64,000 nt of DNA, taken from NCBI GenBank assembly GCA_963799455.1, contig CAWCXF010000006.1:186001-250000 (forward strand). Direction: 5' to 3'. The number at the start of each line of letters is the position of its first letter. Positions within the stretch are counted from its first letter, which is position 1. Position numbers and translations under genes: made by a program. The notes beneath the pieces were generated by a model. That model was given only the letters and a program-made list of their open reading frames with translations. It was not told the DNA's origin and made no database searches. Of the stretch, positions 57,534 to 64,000 are shown piece by piece. The DNA is from CAWCXF01 sp963799455. Lineage in GTDB: Bacteria > Pseudomonadota > Alphaproteobacteria > Rhodobacterales > Rhodobacteraceae.

Positions 57534-58207
57534 GCCGCGTCCCTCCCCGCCCTCGTGCCGGCCCAGTCGATCGGCCGCTCGCCGCGCGCCACGAGCCATG
57601 CATCGACCCGTCCGAAGGGGCGCGAGCCGAAGAACCCACGTCCGGCCGAGAGCGGCGAGGGGTGCGCCGAGCGGATCATCAGATGGCCGTCCTCGGGGAT
57701 CCCCTTCGCCGCGTCCTGCGCGCGCTTGCCCCACAGCACGAAGGCGGTGGGCCGGCGCGAGACGCGGCCCAGAACCTGCGCCGTCAGCCGCTCCCAGCCG
57801 ATCCCGCGGTGGCCGCCGGCCTCGCCCTCGGGCACGGTGAGCGCGGTGTTGAGCAGGAGCACCCCCTGGCGCGCCCAGTCGCGCAGGTCGCCGGAGGCGC
57901 GGGGGCGGCCGAGGTCGCAGCGAAGCTCGCGGAACAGGTTGACGAGCGATCGGGGCAGGGGCGTCACATGCGGCTCCACGGAGAAGGCGAGGCCATGGGC
58001 GTGGCCGGGCGTGGGATAGGGATCCTGGCCCAGGATCACGACGCGCACCGCCTCGGGCTGGGTCAGCTCGAGGGCCGCGAACACCCGGGCCGGGTCGGGC
58101 AGGAAGGGCCGCGGGTCCGCCGCCAGACGCGCCTCGACGGCCGGAAGGTCGAGCGTGAAGAACGGCAGGTCGGCCCAGCCGCCGAGGCGGGAGGTGTCAA
58201 GCGCCAT
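57530..58207 (-). CDS. ung: Uracil-DNA glycosylase (Ung family 1)
   Basis: This 225-residue base-excision enzyme removes uracil from DNA. The water-activating loop VILGQDPYPTPGHAHGLAFS, LLLNTALTVPEGEAGGH and the HPSPLS minor-groove loop (RSAHPSPLSAGRGFFGSRPF) are all intact. It is inserted between trpD and trpC with overlaps on both sides (11 bases with trpD, four with trpC), so it is translated as part of the trp operon. The longer upstream frame has no homology; start at ATG 58207. Confidence 0.96.
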   Translation of the reverse strand: MALDTSRLGGWADLPFFTLDLPAVEARLAADPRPFLPDPARVFAALELTQPEAVRVVILGQDPYPTPGHAHGLAFSVEPHVTPLPRSLVNLFRELRCDLGRPRASGDLRDWARQGVLLLNTALTVPEGEAGGHRGIGWERLTAQVLGRVSRRPTAFVLWGKRAQDAAKGIPEDGHLMIRSAHPSPLSAGRGFFGSRPFGRVDAWLVARGERPIDWAGTRAGRDAA

Positions 58208-59276
58208 GGGACGACCTCGGCAGGCGGCCGGGAGCGGCGCGAGGCACGGGCTGGGGGGCGGCGAGCCCGCGCATGGCGCGCGCGAGCGCCTCCACCTTGG
58301 CGCGCGCGGCGCCCGAGTCGAGGCTCTCGGCCGCCATCGCCGCCCCCTCTCGCAGCCCCCGCGCGCGGCCCGCCACGACGAGCGCGGCCGCGGCGTTGAG
58401 CAGCACCGCATCGCGGTAGGCGCCCGGCGCGCCGCCCAGCAGCGCGCGCAGCGCGCGGCCGTTGTCCTCGGGCGCGCCGCCGACGATCGCCTCGAAGGGG
58501 TGGACGGGCAGGCCCGCCTCCTCGGGGTGGATCTCGCGCTCCTCGATCCGCCCGCCCTCCAGGGCCGCGAGCCAGCTCGGCCCGGCGATCGAGATCTCGT
58601 CCGTCCCGTCGGCGCCGTGGACGAGCCACGCCACCTCGGAGCCCAGCGCCGCCAGCGTCTCGGCCATCGGCCGGATCATCCCCCGCGCGTAGGCCCCCGT
58701 GAGCTGGCGCTTGACGCCCGCGGGGTTCGTCAGCGGCCCCAGCACGTTGAAGATCGTGCGCGTGCCGAGCTCGGCGCGGGTCGGGCCGACATGGGCGGTC
58801 GCCGGATGGTGCATCGGCGCCATCATGAAGCAGATCCCCGCCTCGTCCATCGCGCGCTGCGCGGCCTCGGGCCCCGCCATCACGTCCACGCCCATCGCCG
58901 TGAGCGCGTCGGCCGCGCCCGAGCGCGACGACAGGTTGCGGTTGCCGTGCTTGGCCACCGGCACGCCCGCGCCCGCGACCACGATCGCGGCCGCCGTCGA
59001 GATGTTGAGCGTGCCGCGCCCGTCGCCCCCCGTGCCCACCACGTCGATCGCGCCCTCGGGCGCGCGCACGCCGCGGCACTTCGAGCGCATCACAGAGGCC
59101 GCGGCGGCGATCTCGTCCACGCTCTCGCCGCGGGTGCGCATCGCCATCAAGAGCCCGCCGATCTGGGAGGGCGTGGCGGCGCCCGCGAAGAGCGCGCCAA
59201 AGGCGGCCTCGGCCTCGGCCCTGGTGAGCGCGCGCTCGGCGGCGATCCCGATCAGCGGGCGAAGCTCGTCGCTCAT
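58197..59276 (-). CDS. trpD: Anthranilate phosphoribosyltransferase
   Basis: This 359-residue enzyme joins anthranilate with PRPP. It shows DVVGTGGDGRGTLNISTAAA (PRPP loop), VAKHGNRNLSSRSGAADALT, FMMAPMHHPATAHVGPTR and RTIFNVLGPLTNPAGVKRQL. ATG 59276 overlaps the trpG stop as ATGA. It is intact. Confidence 0.96.
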   Translation of the reverse strand: MSDELRPLIGIAAERALTRAEAEAAFGALFAGAATPSQIGGLLMAMRTRGESVDEIAAAASVMRSKCRGVRAPEGAIDVVGTGGDGRGTLNISTAAAIVVAGAGVPVAKHGNRNLSSRSGAADALTAMGVDVMAGPEAAQRAMDEAGICFMMAPMHHPATAHVGPTRAELGTRTIFNVLGPLTNPAGVKRQLTGAYARGMIRPMAETLAALGSEVAWLVHGADGTDEISIAGPSWLAALEGGRIEEREIHPEEAGLPVHPFEAIVGGAPEDNGRALRALLGGAPGAYRDAVLLNAAAALVVAGRARGLREGAAMAAESLDSGAARAKVEALARAMRGLAAPQPVPRAAPGRLPRSSHGA

Positions 59277-59857
59277 GCCGCGACCGGGACGCGGGCGAGG
59301 AAGGCGCGCATCATCGCGTGGCCGTGCTCGGAGGCGATGCTCTCGGGGTGGAACTGCACGCCCTCGACGGGCGCGGAACGGTGGCGCAGGCCCATGATGG
59401 TGCCGTCCTCCAGCTCGGCCGTGACCTCCAGCGCGTCGGGCAGCGTCTCGCGCTCGACCACGAGGCTGTGGTAGCGCGTGGCCGACAGCGGCGATGGCAG
59501 GCCCTCGAACACGCCCGCGCCCCGGTGGAGGATCGCCCCGGCCTTGCCGTGGACGATCTCGCGCGCGCGCACGACCCGGCCGCCGAAGGCCTGGCCGATC
59601 GCCTGATGGCCGAGGCAGACGCCCAGGAGCGGCACCCTCGCCTCGGCGGCCGCGAGCACCAGCGGCAGGCAGATCCCCGCCCGGTCGGGGTCGCAAGGGC
59701 CGGGGCTCAGCACGATGGCGTCCGCGCGCAGGCCCATCGCGGCCTGCACGTCGAGCGCGTCGTTGCGCTCGACACGGACCTCGGCCCCCAGCTCGCCCAT
59801 CAGGTGGACGAGGTTCCAGGTGAAGCTGTCGTAGTTGTCGATGAGCAGCAGCGTCAC
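59273..59857 (-). CDS. trpG: Anthranilate synthase component II (glutamine amidotransferase)
   Basis: This 194-residue class I amidotransferase supplies ammonia to TrpE. It shows LLLIDNYDSFTWNLVHLMGE, the nucleophile Cys in LLGVCLGHQAIGQAFGG, and the His-Glu pair in VEGVQFHPESIAS. The start is GTG 59857. It is the first gene of the trpGD-ung-trpC-moaC run; trpE is 1.2 kb upstream beyond a disrupted region. Confidence 0.96.
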   Translation of the reverse strand: MTLLLIDNYDSFTWNLVHLMGELGAEVRVERNDALDVQAAMGLRADAIVLSPGPCDPDRAGICLPLVLAAAEARVPLLGVCLGHQAIGQAFGGRVVRAREIVHGKAGAILHRGAGVFEGLPSPLSATRYHSLVVERETLPDALEVTAELEDGTIMGLRHRSAPVEGVQFHPESIASEHGHAMMRAFLARVPVAA

Positions 59858-60006
59858 GGGCGGGCCTCGCGGGAGTGGGCCGGACGGCGGGTGCGCGCCG
59901 GGCTCGGGGCCGGGGCGGGATGGCGCGCCCCACCGGGCCGATGTAGTTGACGGGAGGCGGCGGTCGGGGTCAACCCGAAGCGCGGGAACGAAAGCGGAGG
60001 CGCAGG

Positions 60007-60429
60007 ATGGCGCGTGGGTTCGCGGCGGGGGTGGCCTGCGGGGCGCTGGTCTCGGCCGCGGCGCTGGTGGCCGCGTCGCTGCTGGCGGGCGACCTTCCGG
60101 GCGACGCGGCGCCCGGGCCCGCGCAGGTGACGATGGGGGAGATGCCCGGCGTCGAGCCGGAGCCGGACCCCGTGCCGCGGCCCGCGCGCGAGCCGGCGCC
60201 GCCCGTGGACGAGGGCGCGGCGCCGGCCGAAGGCGGCGCGGCGGCGGACCCCGCCCCCGGGGCGGACCCCGCGCCGCTCGCGCCCGAGGCGGCCGCGGCC
60301 CCCACCCTCGGCGCGCCGGAGGGCGGGGCGGAGGACGCCGAGCCGCCTTCGGCGGACGAGGGCGGCGCGGTCGTGGAGCGGACGGTCCCGGTCCTGCCCG
60401 CGGCGCCCGCGCCGGGGGATGGAGGCTGA
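60007..60429 (+). CDS. Short anchored Pro/Ala-rich protein, possible truncated YibQ-type protein
   Basis: This is a 140-residue protein with one N-terminal membrane helix (GFAAGVACGALVSAAALVAA), then an acidic Pro/Ala/Glu-rich periplasmic tail (PGVEPEPDPVPRPAREPAPP, and so on). The N-terminus resembles the start of the divergent polysaccharide deacetylase (YibQ) proteins of Rhodobacterales, and yibQ is known near trp genes there (from memory). The catalytic domain is absent, and IS-like sequence begins about 100 bp downstream. It may therefore be a truncated gene, or simply an unrelated anchored protein. ATG 60007 has GGAGG upstream. Confidence 0.5.
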   Translation: MARGFAAGVACGALVSAAALVAASLLAGDLPGDAAPGPAQVTMGEMPGVEPEPDPVPRPAREPAPPVDEGAAPAEGGAAADPAPGADPAPLAPEAAAAPTLGAPEGGAEDAEPPSADEGGAVVERTVPVLPAAPAPGDGG

Positions 60430-61099
60430 CGGGGCCGGGCTCGGCGCCTCGTCGGGCGGTCGCCGCGCTCGGACACCGCCGAGCCCTGGCCGCGGCGCCG
60501 ACACGCCGCGCGCGAGGCCCCAGAAGCGGACAAGACTGTTGAAAAACTCCCCGCTGACGCTCGCGAGTTACGAAATCGCCAACTCCGGCGGAGTGGCGCC
60601 TGCGTAAGCCACTGATTCCTCGTGACCGCTGAGCCCTCCCATGGGTCGAGTCGGGATCGCAGGGCGTTTGAGGGCGTGTTTCCAGCAGTCTCGGACGGCT
60701 CCGGTCTCGCGCGCGCAAGGAGTGGTGGGGCGGCCGGGCCGAAGCCGGTCGCCTCGTTCGCCGGTCGCGCCGTGCCCGCCAGGCGAGCCCGAGCCGGGGC
60801 GGCGACATGGAGCGAGGCCGACACGCCGGACCCGCCGGCCCTTCGGATCGCCCCAGGAGGCCGGGGACGAGACGCCGGGTAGCGAAGCAGCGCGTCGACC
60901 GGGCCGCCCGTGGTTCTGTCCCTGACAAGCCGAGCCCGGCGCACCGGACGGCCGCTCGTCTCGGGAATGGCCACCCGCTGCCGGGCCTCGCGCCGCTACC
61001 CCGGCCCGGGGAGGCGCCGACGACCCGGACGGCCGGAGGAGCCCACGCGACGCCGTTCCTCGGAGCGATGTGAGCCGGCGGCCCGAAGCCGGCCCCGGC
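60430..61099. other. 670-bp gene-free region with insertion-sequence debris
   Basis: Small open frames on both strands show no homology. A lower-GC patch at about 60530-60640 looks like the edge of an insertion sequence (see 60534). The remainder is GC-rich without recognisable content. It separates trpE from trpG. Confidence 0.6.
60534..60549 (+). repeat. Solo insertion-sequence terminus (GACTGTTGAAAAACTC)
   Basis: GACTGTTGAAAAACTC, followed by CGCGAGTTACGAAATCGCC-like and AAGCCACTGATTCC sequence, resembles the end of IS5/IS1182-type elements. No matching inverted copy or transposase is found nearby, so only a remnant is present. Confidence 0.5.
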
Positions 61100-62626
61100 C
61101 TAGCGGTTGGCGCGCCCCGTGAAGCGGTGGGCGTCGGCGGCGGCCGCGCGCAGGGCGCGGGACTTGTCCACGCTCTCCTGCCATTCGGCCGCCGGGTCGC
61201 TGTCGTGGACCACGCCGCCGCCGGCCTGGATGTGCAGGCGCCCGTCCCGCACCACGCCGGTGCGCAGCGCGATGCACATGTCCATGTCGCCGCCCGCCGA
61301 AAAGTAGCCGACGCCGCCGCCGTAAACGCCGCGCGAGTGGGGCTCCAGCTCGTCGATGATCTCCATCGCGCGCACCTTGGGCGCGCCCGACACCGTGCCC
61401 GCCGGAAGCCCCGCGAGCAGCGCCGAGAGCGCGTCCCGGCCCGGCGCGATCTCGCCCACCACGTTCGAGACGATGTGCATGACGTGGCTGTAGCGCTCCA
61501 CGACGAAGGACTCGGTCGGGCGCACGGTGCCGATCCGCGCGACGCGGCCGACGTCGTTTCGCCCCAGGTCGAGGAGCATCAGGTGCTCGGCGCGTTCCTT
61601 CTCGTCGGCCAGCAGCTCGGCCTCCAGGCGGCGGTCCTCCTCGGGGGTGGCGCCGCGCGGCCGCGTGCCGGCGATGGGGCGGATCGTGACCTCCGAGCCG
61701 AAGAGGCGCACGAGGATCTCAGGGGACGCGCCGATCACCTGGAAGCCGGGATCGGCGACGGCGGCGTCGAAGTCGAAGTGGAACATGAAGGGCGAGGGGT
61801 TGGTGCGCCTGAGCGAGCGGTAGAGCGCGAAGGGATCCTCCGCGAAGGGCAGCGTCCAGCGCTGCGAGGGGACCACCTGGAAGATGTCGCCGGCGGCGAT
61901 GTAGTCGCGCGCGCGGGCGACGGCGGCCATGTAGGCGTCCCTCGTCATGTTCGACACGGGCTCGGCGAGCGCGCCCGGATCGCCCATCGCGCGCGCGGGC
62001 TCGGGCGAGCGGTCGAGGTCGCGCACCGCGTCCATCACGCGCTCGGCCGCCTGCGCGTAGGCCGCGCGCGCCGAGAGCCCCGAGCCCGCCCAGACCGGCG
62101 AGACCACCGTGACCTCGCCCCTCACGCCGTCGAGCACGGCCACGACGGTCGGGCGCATCAGCACCGCGTCGGGCAGGCCCACGGGATCGGGGTTGCGCTC
62201 GCCCAGCCGCTCGACCAGCCGCACCATGTCGTAGCCGAGATAGCCGAAGAGCCCGGCCGAGGCGGCGGGAAGGCCCTCGGGCAGCGCGATCCGGCTCTGC
62301 GCGATCAGCGCGCGCAAGCTGTCGAGCGCGGGGCGCTCGTCCTCCTCCCAGGCGCCCGCGTCGAAGCGCGCGTGGCGGTTGAGGCTCGCGCGCCCCTCGC
62401 GGCAGCGCCAGATCAGGTCGGGCTTGAGCCCGACGATCGAGTAGCGCCCGCGGACCTCGCCGCCGGTGACGCTCTCGAGCACGAAGCCGCCCGGTCGCGC
62501 CGCGCCGAGCTTGAGCGCGAGCGACACCGGCGTGTCGAGGTCGGCCGCGAGCCGCTCGTGGACCACCTGGCCGCGCCCGGCCTCGTGCGCCGCCTCGAAG
62601 GCTCTGAGGTCGGGCGCGAGCGCCAC
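61100..62626 (-). CDS. trpE: Anthranilate synthase component I
   Basis: This 508-residue chorismate-utilising enzyme is the first step of tryptophan synthesis. The Trp-feedback site is SLALKLGAARPGGFVLESV (S-rich LLES type, here VLESV). The catalytic half has IRPIAGTRPRGATPEED, LMLLDLGRNDVGRVARIGTV, SHVMHIVSNVVGEI and GTVSGAPKVRAMEIIDELEP. The start is GTG 62626, one base beyond the stop of the upstream chaperone gene. It is complete. Confidence 0.96.
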   Translation of the reverse strand: MALAPDLRAFEAAHEAGRGQVVHERLAADLDTPVSLALKLGAARPGGFVLESVTGGEVRGRYSIVGLKPDLIWRCREGRASLNRHARFDAGAWEEDERPALDSLRALIAQSRIALPEGLPAASAGLFGYLGYDMVRLVERLGERNPDPVGLPDAVLMRPTVVAVLDGVRGEVTVVSPVWAGSGLSARAAYAQAAERVMDAVRDLDRSPEPARAMGDPGALAEPVSNMTRDAYMAAVARARDYIAAGDIFQVVPSQRWTLPFAEDPFALYRSLRRTNPSPFMFHFDFDAAVADPGFQVIGASPEILVRLFGSEVTIRPIAGTRPRGATPEEDRRLEAELLADEKERAEHLMLLDLGRNDVGRVARIGTVRPTESFVVERYSHVMHIVSNVVGEIAPGRDALSALLAGLPAGTVSGAPKVRAMEIIDELEPHSRGVYGGGVGYFSAGGDMDMCIALRTGVVRDGRLHIQAGGGVVHDSDPAAEWQESVDKSRALRAAAADAHRFTGRANR

Positions 62627-62627
62627 G

Positions 62628-64000
62628 CTACTGGAACCGCGCGAGGGTCGCGGCCAGCGCCGACTGGTTGAGCGTGATCCCCTCCTCGGCCTGGAGCGCG
62701 CGCACGTAGGAGCCCAGCACGTCCTCGGCGATCCCCTGCGAGGCCTGCGCCTCGAGCGCCGCCAGGACGAGGGCGTTGCGCGGCCCCTCGGGGTCGGGCG
62801 GGGCGATCGCATCGACGCGCAGCAGCGCCACCGGGTCGCCCTCGACGATCGCCGTGGCGCCGGGCTTCGTCTCGAAGGCGGCCTCGACGAGCCCGTCGGG
62901 AGCGCCTTCGACGGCCGCGTCGCGCGCGAGGCCCTCCTCGGCGCGGACCGTGACGCCCTCGCCGGCGATGTCCTCGCGGGCCGCGAACCGCTCGCGCAGC
63001 CCCTCGGCGATGCCGGCCAGCCGCTCGCGCAGGGCGGCGGCGCGCCAGGCGGCCTCGGCCCGCTCGCGCACCTCGTCGAGCGCCGGCACGCGCGGCGGGA
63101 TGACCTCGTCGAGCCTGAGCGCGAAGAGCCCGCCGCCGTCGAGCGAGGCGATCTCGGGGAAGTCGCCCTCGGCCGCGGCCTCGGCCGCCTCGCGGAAGGC
63201 GGGGTCGGCGGCGAGGCCCTCCTGCGAGCCCGGCGTCAGGCGCAGCGTGCCCAGCTCCGCGCCGGTCTCGGAGGCGACCTCCTCCAGCGTGGCGCCGCCG
63301 GCGAGCAGGTCGTCGAGCTCGCTCGCGCGGTCGTCCACGGCGCGGCGCGCGGCGTCGAGCGCGGCCTCGCGGCGAAGCTCCTCCTCGACCGCCTCGAAGG
63401 GGGTCTCGGACGCCGCGAGGATGGCGTTCACGCGCAACAGCGCCGGGCCGAGCACGGTGGGCACCGGACCGGCCACGCCCGGCTCGGCGAGCGCGAACGC
63501 CGCCTCGGCCGCGTCGCCGAGCTCGCCCCGCGAGACGTCGCCGAGATCGACGTCGGCGAGGTCGAGCCCGCGCGCCTCGACCTCGGCGTCGAAGTCGGAG
63601 GCCCCCGACGCGATGCGGTCGGCCGCGGCCTGCGCCTCCTCCTCGGTGGTGAAGGTCAGCCGCTCCACGAGCCGGCGCTCGGGGCGCACGTAGTCCTCGA
63701 TGCGCTGGTCGTAGAGCGCGCGCACGGCCTCGGGCGCGACCTCCACCTCCTCCGCCATCGCCTCGGGGCGCAGCGCGAGGGTGGTGATCGCGCGCGTCTC
63801 GGGGACGGTGAACGCCGCGCCGTTCTCCTCGAACCAGGAGGCCAGCTCCTCGGGCGAGGGGTCGGGGACGGGGGCGTCGAGCGCGGCCTCGTCGAGCGCG
63901 GCCCAGCTCACGTCGCGGGTCTCGCCGACATAGGTGAGCACGGCGTCCGAGAAGGTCTCGGGCGCCTCGACGCCGCCCGCGACCGCGGCGACGAGCGCCC
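62628..64000 (-). CDS. SurA/PpiD-type peptidyl-prolyl isomerase, partial at right edge
   Basis: At least 456 residues of a periplasmic folding factor; the N-terminus lies beyond the window, and the frame is open to base 64000. Visible parts are the SurA_N-like chaperone region (PSPEELASWFEENGAAFTVP, ETRAITTLALRPEAMAEEV), a parvulin-like middle with repeated ADRIASGASDFDAEVEARGL, and the C-terminal helices ALVLAALEAQASQGIAEDVL. The whole is very acidic. PpiD-type proteins are membrane-anchored and help outer-membrane protein folding. It lies just upstream of trpE, as in other Rhodobacterales. Confidence 0.88.
   Translation of the reverse strand, partial: ALVAAVAGGVEAPETFSDAVLTYVGETRDVSWAALDEAALDAPVPDPSPEELASWFEENGAAFTVPETRAITTLALRPEAMAEEVEVAPEAVRALYDQRIEDYVRPERRLVERLTFTTEEEAQAAADRIASGASDFDAEVEARGLDLADVDLGDVSRGELGDAAEAAFALAEPGVAGPVPTVLGPALLRVNAILAASETPFEAVEEELRREAALDAARRAVDDRASELDDLLAGGATLEEVASETGAELGTLRLTPGSQEGLAADPAFREAAEAAAEGDFPEIASLDGGGLFALRLDEVIPPRVPALDEVRERAEAAWRAAALRERLAGIAEGLRERFAAREDIAGEGVTVRAEEGLARDAAVEGAPDGLVEAAFETKPGATAIVEGDPVALLRVDAIAPPDPEGPRNALVLAALEAQASQGIAEDVLGSYVRALQAEEGITLNQSALAATLARFQ

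Noticed and set aside
60622..60882. 86-codon frame after the IS terminus
   Set aside because: No homology, no RBS, biased composition.

Overview
The window is very GC-rich DNA from an alphaproteobacterium, most likely order Rhodobacterales. The main evidence is gene order. There is a nuo operon carrying the extra small genes typical of that group (DUF5337-like and DUF5333-like). There is also a trpE / trpG-trpD-trpC-moaC-moeA-lexA / comEC / gltX / gltA neighbourhood. The SOS box is of the alphaproteobacterial GTTC-N7-GTTC type, and an RNase J is present. I saw no rRNA, tRNA or CRISPR array.

Region 1 to 8.1 kb is a mobile-element graveyard. Fragments of IS21 (istB), IS30, IS3-like and IS110 transposases lie side by side, all broken by frameshifts. 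A SAM-dependent methyltransferase gene is cut in two by a 3.9-kb Tn3-family transposon. The transposon has 37-bp terminal inverted repeats, an intact resolvase and a transposase with about four frameshifts. A decayed IS66 element follows. A hicAB toxin-antitoxin pair, a DUF1622 membrane protein, a flavodoxin-like reductase and an LprI-type secreted protein (8.1 to 10.9 kb) lead into core genome.

Region 10.9 to 16.7 kb is a leucine-degradation cluster: methylcrotonyl-CoA carboxylase beta and alpha, HMG-CoA lyase and a methylglutaconyl-CoA hydratase-like protein. Both carboxylase genes carry apparent frameshifts. A lower-GC gene with a HEPN-like RNxxxH motif sits exactly between them.

Region 16.9 to 35.5 kb is a complete 14-gene complex I operon, nuoA to nuoN, packed with accessory small genes. 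Several of these are clearly lower in GC and fit almost without gaps between a nuo stop codon and the next nuo start. Six units of about 27 bp between nuoB and nuoC repeat the nuoC start region. The operon runs on into birA, coaX, rnj and a uracil-DNA-glycosylase-like gene.

Region 39.3 to 49.8 kb holds rhlE, an OsmC protein, a PCuAC-like protein coupled to prfC, a second AT-rich HEPN-like gene, an orphan double-ATPase ABC protein, an SDR without a visible YxxxK, a DUF481 outer-membrane protein and citrate synthase. Region 49.8 to 64 kb holds gltX, comEC, lexA, moeA, moaC, trpC, ung, trpD and trpG, then a gap with IS debris and a short YibQ-like gene, then trpE and a partial SurA/PpiD-type chaperone. 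The lexA operator overlaps the moeA stop codon.

Two themes stand out. AT-rich 'interstitial' genes have been slotted between co-transcribed housekeeping genes. Short tandem repeats sit in intra-operon gaps. Single-base frameshifts occur in otherwise conserved genes and could be real decay or read errors.
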